A stretch of DNA of 64,000 nt from NCBI GenBank assembly GCA_039881145.1, contig JAYKKI010000095.1:7430501-7494500 (forward strand). The letters run 5' to 3'. The notes under the pieces are model-generated. The model worked only from the letters and a program-made list of their open reading frames with translations. It ran no database searches and had not been told where the DNA came from. A program made the position numbers and the translations under genes. Position 1 is the stretch's first letter. The number at the start of each line of letters is the position of its first letter. Source of the DNA: Druceiella hillmani. Lineage: Eukaryota > Arthropoda > Insecta > Lepidoptera > Hepialidae. Positions 12,958-27,772 of the stretch are shown here, piece by piece.

Positions 12958-15165
12958 GCAAAATTATTTCGAAGAATGTTTTTTTGTGTCCACAGAACTG
13001 TAAACTGTGTTTTTTATTGTCAATTAAACAAGTGCAAGAAAAAGTTAAAAAATAAAAATGGTTAACACAGCAGTGCAGAGGGGTAAGAAGATCTGCACAA
13101 AACGCAGACAGAGGACAGTCGTCCAGCACGAAAAAAGAGAGGTTTTGTAGAGACTTGTGTATAAAAATTTTCCTTTTTTTATTCTAATAGTTGACAGACA
13201 AAAAAATTGCGCCCTATAGTGTGTCCTCATATGTGTGTATGTAGAAACATACATAGACACATAAAGAACAATAGACGAAAAGTATGTAATTTTTGAAACG
13301 CTATATTAAAACTTGATTACATGTAAAATTACCTGAGTTATAATTACATTTATCGTCCAAACTCGAAGATAATGTGATAGTCGATAATAGAGCACACACT
13401 TGTGCTATAGCAGAATAGATAATAACTTTATTACCCTTATGTAAGAAATTATTACGATTGATGACAGTGACATTTCTGCTGTCATGAGGAGTACAATTGT
13501 AATCATTTTTTTCATTATATCTTGTAATTTAGTGAAATGTAACACAACTAACTGTATTAAATGTAGAGTAAATTTTTGGAAGCTAGAAGCATTTTTTCAA
13601 AATACTTAAATATTCAAAATTTTTTAACTTTAGTGAAGTGCTGGTGTATTTTTGAAAAAATTATTATAAGAAGACATGCACCTTAGAAGCGCTCTCGGCT
13701 TTACATGTCAGTCTAAATAAAAAAAAGGAACCTGGCTCTTTGGCACTTAGCTTTTTAATGGGTGCAACAAGAATTGTTTCGCATTACTCTTGAAAAAGTT
13801 CTTTGATTTGAGCTATTATTACAGAGAAATGTTTTACTCTCCATAGAATTTAATTTTAACATTTTTTTAACCATAATTACAATTAAACTTTTACTGTCAT
13901 AGGTATTAATGACAAACGAATTAAATCAATACTTTTTTCCGGAAATTAAAACTTGTGTCACTTAATATTAAAATCCCACTACGGGTTATTTGTAAATTAC
14001 CATGACATGATCCTCTAGGGGCACATGAATTGGATGCAGGCATACTTTACAGACCGAAAAGAATGTATTGTACGTTTGTTCTTTTATGTTACACGTCAAT
14101 CATTTAAGATATGTATAATATTTCATCTTCTGATTAGTATAGAACTTTATCCTTGCTGTGTTATTACTTCTTTTGTTTTCTCGTTTTGTATTTGTCTGTC
14201 CTTGTTTTTGTTTTATTTTGTTGTTTGCTATTATGTTTTGTATAAATTAATACAAATTGTAGCAATAAGAAATATTACAAAACAATGAAGTATCAAGGAA
14301 GTGCAGTGGTAATGTGAGTTATGCGACTTGTGGTTAAAAGTATTTTTGTGAAGTTATTAATTATTTGCTTCTTATGAGATACAAACTGCCATCAAACAAT
14401 ATAAGAAAAGAGACTTTGAGTTCATTATAGCTAACAATACTGGACCATCAGACTTTACTGAAAAGGAAATCTTTGAGAAATGTTTGCGAGCTTTGTGGGG
14501 AACCTGGCCCATTATCTGCTACCGTGAAACTTTAGTGATTTGCTTTAGTGTCTATGGTAATTAAGTAGTTAGTTTTAGTAGTTTTACTTAAAAATATTCA
14601 ATGTACAGACTCAGTTTTTTTATGATTTTACTATATGTATAAATACTGTATAGCAAAACATTTTCCTTTCATTTTTAGGGTTTATCCTCTATTGAATAAA
14701 AAGTAGGTTTTACGTACACTTTTTATATGCGTGTCCGTTTACACTCTGGCGGTTTTCTTTCTTTTAACTGTGAATTTAATTATATCCCATATTTTCAAGA
14801 ATATGAGGGTTGTGGATTCAGGTGTTTGCATAAGACAGTAGTGCACTTCCTGGGACCATAGTGTACTTTCTATTCAGTAATCTGAAGATTGCTATGAGGG
14901 GATCATTTTGAGAATAAAGACTGCAGACCGGCTTAAAATTATTTTCTGACCGGCTTAAAAATCTAATACAGACAATGTGAGAAATGCATTGAAGTTGAGG
15001 GTGATTGTGAAAGAAATCAATTTTCTTTAGAGTTTTATTTTTTCTTCTTATTCGTAACAATTTTTTAGCTTTCTCTTGTATATGTAATTGTGAGTTATTG
15101 TTATTGATAATTTAATTTTAATAATGCGAAAAAAATGCACCAAAACTGGTATGAGTGCCTAATTA

Positions 15166-15203
<38 letters not shown>

Positions 15204-15224
15204 GTGTACGTATACGTATATATA

Positions 15225-15272
<48 letters not shown>

Positions 15273-16660
15273 TATGGGGAGTAGGCATTTCTTTTTTATC
15301 AAACTTTACGTGTATCAAGAACGGGAGCTATGGGGAAAATAGGAGCTGCTTTGTTATACTGATTTAACGACATCTATATGTAATAATTTCTATCAGATAA
15401 TTTTGATAATAGTTTTCAAAATTAAAAAAACATACTAGGATATAAGACTATTAGGATATAAGAAGCAGGTAAAACAATTGTTAAAATGAAACAAAACTTC
15501 AGAGATTAATAAACTCTAGGTGTTTTTAAGCCTGGAAAAGGGTTAATAAAAACAAGATGTGTTTTTAAATCCTACGAATTCACCCATTCCACATTAAGTT
15601 GTAATAGAGTATTTTGTATTAGCATAATTTTTTCTATTTGACTGGTAACATAATTTACATTTGACGACATTTTTGTGGATATACTAAATGATAATTGAAA
15701 ATTACTTGGTACTGAAATTTATTTTTAGTATTAATTGAATTATTAGTTGTATCTAAAATTTATTTTAATCATCTGGCTTGTTATTGACTATACGTTGGTG
15801 GTATATTACTCATTATTTAGAGTATAATTATTTATTTATGGTTTTGTTGTTTACTTGTTAATTTTTTCTCATTTCGTTTCTTTGACCTTTAAATAATCTT
15901 TTGCATTTATTATGTACGAATTGACGTGATTGAGTGTACTTTATGTACCAGTATCGAATAAAACTATGACTATTACTATGTATTAACCCACTATTGTGAA
16001 ATTACAAAAAAATTGGGCTCTGGCGCTAAGCTACCATCCTCTTTTATGTTCAATTAAATCTCATTGTATATTCCACCATTCAAAATTTTTGCATAATTGG
16101 ATGCCAGTGCGGCTTAAGAGTTTTTAATAAAAAAAATGAGTTTTTAATAAACTTCAGTAAATTTTCGGCTACTTTGAGAGTAGTTCTGAAACGAGTGATA
16201 TTAAATTGATTGTGATACAAATTGGTAGGACTCCCTTGGTATACAAATGCTGACTGACATTCAATTAATCTGAAGATTGATCTATTACTGACAGATGAAA
16301 ACAAAATATATATTAACAAGAAAAAACATGGGAGGATGTGGCAACATTTTAAAAAAAAAAAAAATTTGTTGTGAAAATAATAATTATCCGTACTAAAGTT
16401 GAGAATTGCTCCACAACAAATGCTCTTTTCACCTATAAAGCAAACACAGTGATTATCATTTCAATAACTAACTTTGTAAATTATTGGGGGATACTGACTC
16501 TGTCTCCTAGTGCAGTAATTGTTGCGGATAATGCGTAAAAAACACCTCGTGTCGCCGTAAATAAAGTAATTGTGAAATAAATAAATGAAAATAGGAAATT
16601 ACTTGGGAGAAGAAAGTGACTTTCAAAAAGATACAGCTCTATAAAATTATAAAAATACTA
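12958..16660. other. AT-rich intron, one long TA microsatellite
   Basis: Nothing gene-like was found. The open frames at 12932-13260, 14025-14288, 14818-15060 and 16080-16319 have no recognisable motif and AT-driven codon use. A (TA)n tract interrupted by GTATACGTATAC lies at 15166-15270. Confidence 0.5.
15166..15270. repeat. (TA)n microsatellite, interrupted
   Basis: Two TA runs flank an imperfect 'gtatatgtgtacgtatacgt' core. Simple repeat; length polymorphism is likely. Confidence 0.95.
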
Positions 16661-17045
16661 GCTGTGCTGACGTGGCATCTTTCGCGTGGAATTCGGTATA
16701 AGAAAAGTTGTTAGGAATTTTCGTGTATTTTTAAAAAAAAATTTCTCAGAACTCTACGGGCACAAAGTTTATTAAAAATGGTAATAGATAGCTTTGGTAG
16801 TATCACATCGTAATAAATCTATGAGCATAAAGATTACTAAAAATGTAATATTTACAAAGTCACATATTTTTTATATCTGTAATAACCAGATAAAATTATT
16901 CTATATATTGCTCGAGGATATAAACTATAACCATACTAAAATTTATCGAAATCTGTGCAAGTAGATTTTGCATCATTGAAGAACAAATTAACACATAGAC
17001 AGACGACAATTCTAAAAACAGATTTTGTGGCTTCTACTATCATTC
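16660..17045 (+). repeat. Decayed non-LTR-type dispersed repeat
   Basis: The segment opens 'actagctgtgctgacgtggc', then 'tcgcgtggaattcggta', and ends with a 'gtagattttgca...cacatagacagacgacaattcta' block. This order resembles the 3' region of common lepidopteran retroelement-derived repeats ('ctagctgtgcc...gcgtggaattcgg'). It is heavily diverged with no open frame. The family assignment is from memory. Confidence 0.5.
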
Positions 17046-20000
17046 TATACGCTAAATAACTCTTTTGAAAATATTTTCCATGTACAGATTTCACTAAATA
17101 AATGTATGGTTTAAAAAGTTTTATTTGACAATTTTTTGGAGGTTAGGGGTCTCTGTGACTTCTGTCATGTCACTTGAGCTAAATTCATTTTCAAATATAC
17201 CCCAAAAATATCTTTGGGGTATATTTGAAAGTGGTGACGTGCATGAATAACGCTGAACTAAATTAATAATGAACTCAAATAAGTAATGAACATATCTACA
17301 TGATTGACAAATCTATTTGATCAAATACACATCCATTTATTATGAAAATTGAATAGCGTACCTGCAGTGCATTGAATCTCATTATAGTTAATAATACATG
17401 CAGGTGCAAGATGATTGCTCAAGTGATAGTAAGACGATTACTCAATTGAGTTCAGAATTGGGAAATAGACCTGAAATAACAATTTATTTTGGTAATTGTT
17501 TTTTATAAGGAATTGTCTTCCTGTTGTATATCAATGTAGTGTTTATTATTCCATTTCCAAAGTTTAAAACATTAAAAGAGATTCGTAAAGATCTATATAG
17601 TATGTGTTGGGTTATGGGAATAGAAGTGACAATCTTCGTATATATAATTTTTCTAGAATATTATTTTTTGATGATATTTATATTCACTGTACCTCCAATA
17701 TTTTCAAACTTACAAATATTGTGAGATTCTTAAGAACTGTTTCAATATCTATGAACATATTAAATATTACTCTTTATTTTGTGTGTTGTTTTTCACTTAT
17801 GTTTTGTTTGTACTGTAGACAATAAGTCCCTCATTTTTATGTATTTCTATGTACTTGTCATATGACAAGAACACCACAATTTATACATGTATGATATGTG
17901 TGAACGTGTAGTGAAGCGCTGAGCCAAAAATTTATACAATGTGATCTTATCTCACTATCTTTTAACAATAGTCTTAATAACAGCAATGTGGATCTTCAAT
18001 TCTGAATTGTAGGTAAATTATATATTGGGAAGTACCTTAAAGTAAACTAAAATTACGTATCTTTCTTTTTACAAAATTTCAAAATTTTTAGGTTTATATT
18101 AGTACTTTTACATTTAGATACTAGAAACTACTTCTTTCTAGATTTAGTAATGAGTAAACTTCAATTAATATCGAAAATAAAAATAATTTTTTTAATTGGA
18201 AAGACAATATAAAGAAAATAAAAGAAATAGTCAATATGTAGTTTATAATCAGTACAGATTTAAACAATAAAAAACTTTAAAATGTGGCATTCAATTGTTA
18301 CAGTTGTACAATGCCAACTCGTAAATTGTTTGCTATTATTATATGAAATAGGCTTTATATGAAATTTTAAGGTAGACCTGTTTGATTCATGGTTAAATGA
18401 CCTGATTCAAAAAAGATGATGGCATTGTTTTGTTACTTTTATATTTTTGGGCAGTTTATTACAGAGAAATATTTTATTATGTAAAGGCTCAGTTGTGAGA
18501 AGCATAACAAATACAATAAGTACATACTGAGATCTTGGGGTATATACAAACGCTAAACAATTTTAGGTGATTGGATATGAAAATATAATAAATTGTTGAA
18601 ATACGAATGTTCATTATTAGAATATATAAAATAAGTTGTAATATATAAGAAAATTGTGAACTACTTAAGATGAATATGTAATGAAAAAAAATTAACCGCA
18701 TTGCACCATTCACAGAATCATTATCCATGGTTTTACTTATCTGTGGTTTATCAAAAGCATGCGAAACTGTTGATAGTCGGCTCATGTATATGGAAATACA
18801 AAATGAATTTCTAAACCGAAAGACAATTATAATCCAAGGATAGAACGCAGCATAAAAATTTCTCGTATTTTAAATGTTATTATAAAATATTAGAAATTTT
18901 TATCATACTTATCATAATTGCTACAACAGAAGTCTTAAAATCTTTCAAGATCTGTTATGAAATTGAAAGTATAAAAACAATCATTTTCAAACACAATGTT
19001 TTTAAATACGTCGACAAAACTGCTGACAGTGCTCAGGAATCCACATTGTTTACTTTGTAGCCAAACGAATGTTTCATTTTGCTTCATATACTCAAAAATG
19101 TGGAACTTGTTAGTAGTATCTGTAGTTTCAAATATCTGCAGAAGACTGCGAAACCAAATCTCTATGGAACACTAGACAGCCTAGTAGACAGCGAAACCAA
19201 ATCTACTGTATATATATATGTATGTATATGCAAACATATATGTGTATGTATACATTGTGTATGCAAAATATGACGTAAGAAAATGCACATAGCAGATATA
19301 GTGTTTGTTGAAAGTTGCAAATTTTTATAACACATTATATATGGCTGGCCCTTTTATCAAAAAACATATTTATTAAAAATGTGTTTTTTGATAAAAAGAT
19401 ATTCTTGAAAGATAAATATTGATATCATTATCATTTATTATTGTTAGATAAAAATCAACATGTTAGTTTTGAGGAATGCCACATTGTTATTATGGGAAAA
19501 AATATTTGTTAGTAACATCCAATCTCATGCATTTTGGCAAAATATTTTCAATAGCATAGCCATGGAAATTACTTAGGTACCTGATGGTGACTACCATCAC
19601 CTCGAAGTTGTGTGAGGTAATGAAGTGATAGTGAAGCAGTCTATACTTATAGCTTACAGGAATCCATGGTCTTGTAATCTCGCTTCATGTTCTTCGGGAT
19701 ATATATAAAAATATATTATTTCACAAAAGGTTAAAGATAAGTTTCCAGTACAAGCAGCTTATAAATGAAGTGCTGGGTAGCCTTAGTGAAGCTTAGATAA
19801 TTGTTCCGGATAAATTTAAAGCAGTTTTTAGAAGCCAACAATTTAAATTTATCCACAACATTTATTCCAGCTTTCTTGATTACAAAATTTATAGTCATTT
19901 TGGTGGTGTTTTTATATTATAAACGGACATGCATTGCATGCTAGAATGTGTAAATATCAATAGTAAAATCTTATAGTAGTCTTATACTAATCATATTGAA

Positions 20001-20084
20001 AATAAAATAATGTTAATATGTCAAAAAAACCCTATACTGCACTTACTACTGAATTTTTTTAGAATGGTTACATGATAAAATTAA
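17046..20084. other. AT-rich intron with two small hairpins
   Basis: A perfect 18-bp stem with a 6-nt loop lies at 17189-17230 (arm TTTCAAATATACCCCAAA). A 15-bp stem lies at 19352-19396 (arm TTTTATCAAAAAACA). No exon is seen. The open frames at 17524-17825 and 18489-18785 are AT-driven and hydrophobic by composition. Confidence 0.5.
17189..17230. repeat. Perfect 18-bp stem hairpin
   Basis: Left arm 17189-17206 and right arm 17213-17230 are exact reverse complements around the loop AATATC. Weaker pairing continues outward (gtcac/gtgac). It may be the relic of a small foldback element. Confidence 0.85.
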
Positions 20085-20395
20085 GGAAACACGATCAAGA
20101 ATGTTAATAAAAAGTGTTTTCTTTCATCAGATGATAAATTCTTTGGAATCATTGCTGAATTTTGTGATAGTGAGTTCAAATTATTGCCACACCTTTTTAT
20201 TCGTCTGATCTGGCACTGTCTGACTTTTACATCTTTTTCCATTTAAAAAAAAAACATTTAGCTGGGCAGAAGTTCACATCAAAAAAGAGATCAAAACTAT
20301 GGTTTGTATTTTAAGGGCCTCGATAATTTTTTTAAAAATGGCTTTAGGAACCAGATGGAAGTAGTGTATTGAGTCGGATGGGGCTATATTGAAAA
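20085..20395 (+). pseudogene. Mariner-family transposase relic (C-terminal part)
   Basis: Pieces of a mariner (Tc1/mariner superfamily) transposase can be read in order across several frames. First comes a FFHQ-like segment near 20120-20133, where the second catalytic Asp region is expected. A segment reading EFKLLPH follows near 20172-20190. Then YSSDLALSDFYIF (20198-20236) corresponds to the family's YSPDLAPSDF motif carrying the third catalytic Asp. KKHLAGQKF-like sequence follows near 20250-20275, and an RW-like tail with 'CIESDGA' lies near 20355-20380. Several frameshifts, in-frame stops and an A-run break it, and no complete terminal inverted repeats are seen. It is inactive. Confidence 0.7.
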
Positions 20396-21480
20396 ATTAA
20401 AATAGTACATACATTTATATTCAGGCTGCGAATTTTCAATCCCCATATAATAAAAGTTGTAATTTTTCTGCATTTGCATGGAAACAACATCCATGCTTTT
20501 GCAGTAAATTAATGTTTCCAGCGAATGTGAAACAGTTTTCCTTGCTAGCAGTTTATCATTTGGACATACACATGTATGAATTTTTAAAATTATTATACTG
20601 AAAGGATCACATTTTTGTGTTGATGCTCGTTTCTTTTTATTCCTTTTTTTTTAATTGTGTTTTTATGGATCAATTTATTTTAAATACAATATGATTAGAA
20701 TTGCATTATTTGAAGTCTGTATGTCATTACTGTGTCTGTAGGTTGTTACTACTTATAATTTTCAAGATGGTTAAAAACTTGCATGGTTGATGTTGTTTAC
20801 TTTCATTTGAATGCGTTTGCTTTTTTTGTGAATTGGATGCTTTTATATTATAGACAAGACTGCATGTGAAATTATTGGCAACAGACAATTGCTGCCTACA
20901 ATATAAACATTTAATTTGTTTTCTCCATATTGCTCGCTATAACCTCATAGGTTTGATTTAATTTCTAATTAGTATAAAATGGGCTATGCAATATTTCTAG
21001 TTATTTTGAGTCATTTATATTTTTTCCCATTAATTTCTTCCATCGTTAATCTGAGTTTTCTGTATGTCCAAACATACTATTATTAATCTCCGTATATCTA
21101 AAATTACACTTTTTTGACATTGTATTTTTGTCAAATATCTATATTTTTAATTTTGATAAAATGTAAACGTTTTGCAGAGATCTCAATTTAACCATAACTT
21201 CCTCATTTTATCAATCTATTTTCATTCCTTGTTTTTACATAACACTCACAAATAATTTTTGGGGTACCATACCGTATAATGGAACAAAGATAACATTATA
21301 CTTCTAAAAGAACACTCCCATGTTCTTTGGTCCGTCATTGGTATGACGTCAGAAAACGAAGTTTTTGACTCGAAATTTGCGTCAAAATTTGGGTTTGACG
21401 GAAAATTGGGCACGGCAATAAAACACATTAATCTGTTATATATTAATACACTTCAGAGGAAATTACTCAAAAATACTCGT
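20396..21480. other. AT-rich intron, nothing recognised
   Basis: No exon or RNA gene was found. The 60-codon minus-strand frame at 21246-21428 lies in slightly GC-richer sequence but shows no motif. Confidence 0.45.
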
Positions 21481-22440
21481 ATATAAATTTTAGATAGGTA
21501 AATCGAGAAATAGAAAAAATCTTTTTTAAATTTAATATATTGTGTGGGGTACTAATTGGTAGATAAAATTGTTATTCTTAATTTTTAGAATCTTATGTTC
21601 TCGAGTTATTGTTGAAAATGCCCAAAAATATGTCCCCCCCACTTCCAATATATGAAAATGCTACAATACACATTTTGAAAAACAAGTGTTACTATAAGTT
21701 TATCAGAAAAATAAATATATTAATTGTAAATTGTTTAACAGAAATACTAGGTAGTGTACCTAGTTTCTAAACATACTAAATGTTTATATATAGTCCCCCC
21801 CTTCAAAAATTACTTGTTTATTTAGCTCGTCTAATAATTGAGTAAAAATTACCAAAAATGCAGAAGCAATATATGATAGAAAAACTTTAAAAATAAAAAG
21901 CCAGTGTAGTTTTATTGTGAAAATTGACTTAACCGATTGAATATGCGAAAAATTATAATCATTAAAAACTTGGCATGATTTTCATTGTTGTAATTTTTTA
22001 GCTCTAAGAAAAAAGTGAAATTTATTTCATATGTAGTATATTTACCAAGCCAGGTATTTGAAAAAAAGTATCAGCTTGCTGACAAAAATGAAATTAGTCA
22101 AGATCACAAGATGCCTTTTCTTTGTATAAATGTCTCGTTTATGTAACAATGTTTTGTAAATAGTCTGCAGTTTTTGGTCGTTTCACTTTGTTCGCCTAAA
22201 ATATTTTCATTTTTAGGATTCCGTACTTAAAAAGGAAAAAAGGAACCCTTATAGGATCACTTTGTTTCCACTGTTGTCCGCACCTCAAAAGGAACCCTTA
22301 TAGGATCACCTTGTTTCCACTGTTTTCCGCACCTCAAAAGGAAAAAAAGGAACCCTTATAGGATCACCTTGTTTCCGCTGTTTTCTGTACCTCAAAAGGA
22401 AAAAGAAACTCTTATAGGATTACCTTGTTTCCGCTGTAAG
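21480..22440 (+). repeat. Dispersed repeat cluster with a short tandem array at its end
   Basis: Blocks with 'gtgtggggtactaattggtagat' (about 21541) and two C-runs after 'tgtcccccc' (21631 and 21795) resemble the element at 35728-36190. At about 22208-22440 the module 'aggaacccttataggatcac-cttgtttcc-ctgtt..tc-gcacctcaaaagg' is repeated about four times at 55-65 bp spacing with single-base changes. Confidence 0.6.
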
Positions 22441-24818
22441 TCTGTTTGTCAAGACTCTTTTTCTCAGGAATGTGTGGAGGAAATAATTACTCTATAAATA
22501 AAACTAATTTTTCACCAAATAAAATTAAAACCATGTCTAAACTGTTTCATGCACTTCCTCTCAATAAATTTCTAAGCGGTTTCGATTTCTTAGTTGGATA
22601 CGTAGATAATAGTTCCAGTATATTTAAACTATTTTTTAATAGATTAGTAATTACTTAATTTGCTAATAAGTTGTTAATAAATTACTTATTTACTAATTAG
22701 TAATTATTTTGATAAATAAATACTTTATAGATGATTTATCAAAATGATTGATTTGACAAGTCAGTATTAAATTAACTTAATCCATCTTCAGTTTATAATA
22801 GACTAACATGCCCAAAGGGAATGTAGGATGAATGTAAGGCTTTGGAGTCAGTTTTGTCTGATTACCGGTTGTGAAATTTTTTTTTTTAATTATTTACCAA
22901 TTACCATGTACTTTGCTAGGCTTCAATTGTTGCAAGTTTTTGAATTGCAAACAAGGACAATACCATACTGAATTTGCAACAGTTATTATAAGTATAACAA
23001 ATTTGTAGGTGTATATGTGTAATAAATTTTATCTTAGTATGGAAGAATACATCTGTCTGTATGTTTGTGTCAGTATTAATTATTTTTAAGAAATGCAAAT
23101 AAAGTCATTCGGTTCAATTTGTTGGGCAACTGTCCTATGTGCATGGATCCCAAAGGGGTACATTCGAAAATATATTTGAGGGCTAATTTTGGGTCTTTAC
23201 CCCAAAAGTATATGCAGAATCATGATCAGTGCTAAACTTGTATATTAGGAATAGTACAATATTGAGAAATGGTTGATATCTCAGTGTTGTACAGAAACTA
23301 TTTTAAGTTATTGGTTGGTGGAAGACGAGCTTAACTTCCCTGAATTGAGTTAAAAAAATATACGAATAAATTTGACTTGGACTTGGCTGGTTTTCGAAGA
23401 TTTCAAAAGGAAAAAATTTAAATTTGATTAGTTACTTGCATATATTTCGTTCTTTAATATTTTTAAAATAATTTGGATAAAACTTTTAGAGGGTTCAAAT
23501 AAAATAGTAGAACAATTTTTTGAAGCGAAAACTTCTTTAGGTGCATCTGCGCACCTTGTGCACCAGTGTACTTTTTCTGAGCAGTGAACGAAACTGAGTC
23601 GTAATGCTCGGGTCGGCGAGCTGAATTGAATAAACTTGGCTTCCTTCAGCATCAGTCAAGTGAATCACTTTTTAGGCGTACCAAGTGCACTGTTTTAAAG
23701 TATCAAGTGAACTACTTTTTAAGGCGCACCATGCAAACTTTTTGATTAATATTTTATTTGACAGTATTTTCATATAATATATGTATGTTATTGTATTTTG
23801 AAATAATAATCTTGCATTGATTTGCCGAACTAATATCCGTTATCTAACATTAATGTGATTATTATTATATATGAATAAATATTTTAAAATTAGAAGTTTT
23901 CATTTCTATTGTGTGGTCATAAACACACATCAGAAATGTTTGTAATTCACAATTTGTGTGTCCAGTTTACCTTAAATTTTTTGGAAAATTATCAATGATT
24001 CTAAATCTCCTTAGTTTATGAGAAATCCTCAGTATTTCTACACCTGTGAAAGATATACTAGACAAATATATTTATACGGTGAAAAATAATATTAATGTTT
24101 GTAAAATGCATAGTTTGAGAGAAATACTCTGTATTCTCAATTGTTTATATGTTTTTATATTTTTATTCTAAAATGTTTATATGTTTATATTATTTTTAAG
24201 GGTCCATTAGTATTATGTAATAATATCTGTTTAGAAACTTTTAACCAATACAACAATACCACACGAGTATCATTAAATTCTCACTTATTCTTCTTAAGAA
24301 AATAGGGTAATAAAAAAGAAAAGTTTCAAAATTAAGATTTATTTGTAAGAGTCTTATTCATAACTACTAGTACTGTGCTTTGTGATGTTGAAGATCAAAA
24401 GGTGATTAGGTCGCACTGGAATATTTATTACTTACATCAGTTATTGTTGTGGATAAAATAAAGATATTATAAAATTACTATAATATAGAAATATTGCAAT
24501 ACAGATGTAAATAAGAAAGTTCATACTTATAATTAAAGGGACAATGCGAGATGCTATAAGCACTATCTGACAAATTAATTAACTTTTGGTTAGTAATTTT
24601 TTCCTATGAATGGAATATATTATCCTAACAAAATTATTTTGTATGCCTAGATGTAGCATAGTGTAAAAGTTTTGCTTTGCAATTTTCATAATCTATAAAG
24701 ATTTTGTTTCGGTATTGCGTTTCAACAAAGTGTTTATCGTTGATATGGTCAGAAATTTTAATTTAACATTAAGAGTCAAATTATATTATGTCAATGGCCA
24801 ACTTTATGTTTTTCTTTA

Positions 24819-24997
24819 TTTCACTTGTACTTCTTCATATTTAACTGATATATGGCTTATAACCTTTACTTGTACTTCTATAGGATGTCCTTCAGTGAAA
24901 GAATTCAATGAAAGACTTATTGCATCCTATTGAAGGTCATTCAAGGGATTCTAATTTCACTTGTACTTCTTCATATTTAACTGATATATGGCTTATA
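24819..24997 (+). repeat. Direct repeat pair of about 40 bp
   Basis: 'cacttgtacttcttcatatt' followed by 'taactgatatatggcttata' occurs at about 24820 and again at about 24957, 137 bp apart and nearly identical. It may be a local duplication. Confidence 0.85.
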
Positions 24998-27750
24998 TTT
25001 TATCTGTGAATCGAAAACAAAAATACTGCACTGATATTGACAAATGTAGTCATTTTCTATTATGATATTATCAAGCAACCTCCTTGTTTCTTACACAGTC
25101 CCTATAGCCGTATTCGAGCTGGGGTAAATGTGGCAATTGCACTCGCCTTGTTCATGGATTAAAAAATCCGTATATAGTTTTACATAAAATCAAAAAATTT
25201 CTTCCAACGAATGCCAAATAACTTAATTTGCTTTTTCAATCTTTTGACTACTGTACAAATATTGCTTCTTTATCAGTAAATAATACTACGGACTATGAGA
25301 GTTCTGTTTTCATTTAGGTATAAAAGTTTAAATATTAAGTACGTATGTCTGCTTACAAATATTTATATATTTTTTTTCAAATATCTAAATGTACTGCTTA
25401 ATACATTTTTCACAGGGTAATAACAAAATGTTTGTGTGTACTGTTCATTATTCATGCGGGTTGATATGTATCGTTGTGCCAAATGTTAAGTTTTTACACC
25501 AAAACCTATGCAAAAACAGCCGTGATGTTACAGAAGGACAGACGTAATACGAAATTTTGCAGTACATAACCCTACAACAAGTTTATATTAAGAGTGAATA
25601 CGAGAACAACAAATCTATACTGTAATTACAAGCTATTTTGAACACTTTTGTTAAAAAATGTATTTATAAATGATTTCTAATAGCATGAATTCATAATTTT
25701 CATTTGTTTGCTTTTCACGGTTCCTACACAATATGAATGGAATTGACCTGTTTTTTAATATATTTTAATATGATCTGTTCTAGAGATGTATAACTCATGA
25801 GTGAGAAATATAAAAGATATAGCTCATATGTTATGATCATATCTATCACTCGTTCACTTCAAATCAAAATATATTGGTATATCATTAGCTCGGGAGTGAT
25901 TTGTGTCTTTTTCGTTTCACCAAATCAACCATTTCACTCACTCATTGCGTCATGAAAATATAAAAGTATATGTTTTGATGTTACATAAAAGAAAAAAAAC
26001 CATCAAACTGTTTAGATGAATATGCAACTGGATCTTTGTAGACGACGTAGCTACTCGCAATCGAATGTGAACGCTGTGATATAGTATACTTTAGTTTGTT
26101 AAAGTTAACTTTAGTTCGCTCAAAATATTTGCGTAAACAAACACTTTTTTTGTTTCCTTTCAAATTCCAATTTAAAATTGTATAAATACACCAATCTATT
26201 CCAATTTATTTAATTATGATTAAAGAGTTATTTTATGTATAATTTCAATCTAGTTTGACAGTCCTAAATCTGCAAAGTATATGGCACAATCAACTGGATG
26301 ACGATCGACATGTAGAATTTATTTTTATTTTCAAACAAGAGTGCGTAATGTTCAATCATGACTTTTTATCACTACGTTTTATAACCATTGTTCAATGTAT
26401 GCGTAATAAATAAATTTGTTAATAACTCTGAGTATTTGAGATACTGAGCTAAAGATATAAATGAGTGATATATATCTTTCGAATCAAATGATATATATCA
26501 CTGTTTTCTTTTCACTGATACATTTTGCGCACCTACAATGTGTTCATATTATATTAATTTTCTGAATTTGATTCCACTTATGAAAATAGGTCTCCCTACA
26601 GATAAGGATATCTAAACTTTTACGAAACAATTTTTATAAAAGAGTACGTTTAGTCTGTAGGAACTGTGCAAAAAACTCTTGAAAATGACAGAAATAGAAA
26701 CTTTTGGTTTCTGTTTGTCAATATCAGTTTCTGTTTGTCAATATGTTTGTCAATATCAGTATATTATTTTATAGATAGAAAACAGTACCTGTCAGTGACG
26801 TAAAGAGGTTATGTTACTAGTGAATATGAGATTCGATTTTTGAAAATACACACACTATATTGTTTTTATGAATTATTAAAATGCTTTTATACGACACACC
26901 ACACTACACCGCATTATGTTTAGGTCTTATACATACTTTTAATTTATTACCATATGTACGTTATGGGGACTACATACGAAAATATGACAGCAGTGCAATG
27001 AATAGATTATTTAACTATCCATAGCTGGTACTGAAAGTATCTTAAACGGTTCTCTTTAGGCTTAAAATTTTGTAAGTCTCGTAAATGTGAAGTTATAATT
27101 TTTTTAATAACTATTGACGCAAGCGTTTTTATAACTAGTGACGCCATCTGCCATTAAATTTCTTTAACTTTAAACCCTTGCGTCGGAACGCGTCAATTTA
27201 GTGCGTGCATTTGTTTTTAATATTGGTCGCTAGATGGAATTTTAAACGTAATTATAGCAACATATTTGGTGCAAAACTTGAAATTTCTAAGAAGTTAACT
27301 GAACAATTTTTTAAAATGTTGGCATATTGAAAGCTATGAAATATGATCTACAATTGGTAGTTTTATACTGACGTATGTAGAGTAAAATATTTAATAGAAA
27401 CTATTTTTTGGAAAGAAAAATTGTACTAACAATACCAGAATAAGAAATGAAAGATAATTTATTGAAATTTGACAAAAATAAGAAAATTCTCTATGTAAAT
27501 AAAAAATGTGAGCCGTCATGGGACGCCGGGCAGATGTGAAACATTTAATTTTTTTTATATTTTTATGTAGAATATGTTTAGGACGTTGTTCGTTCGATAA
27601 CGGAATTTGTAAATACCGATACAAACGAGTAAAGTTCACACACGCTACTTTACATGTGTATAGTACACACAAATAAAGTATCGAATGTGTAATATAGTAG
27701 AGAGGGAAGTGTTAAGTTGGAAAGAGCCGACGAGACGCGAAGTTGGTCGA

Positions 27751-27772
27751 ATGGCACGTCGCGACGTGCCAT
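27751..27772. repeat. 22-bp perfect palindrome, CG-rich centre
   Basis: ATGGCACGTC followed by GCGACGTGCCAT is an exact self-complement. It sits in a local CpG-rich patch of AT-rich DNA, next to 'cgcgccactagatg' (about 27798). It could be a symmetric protein-binding site or the trace of an element end. Confidence 0.8.

Noticed and set aside
20085..20395. Active mariner element
   Set aside because: Frameshifts, stops and absence of recognisable terminal repeats show that only a dead C-terminal fragment remains.
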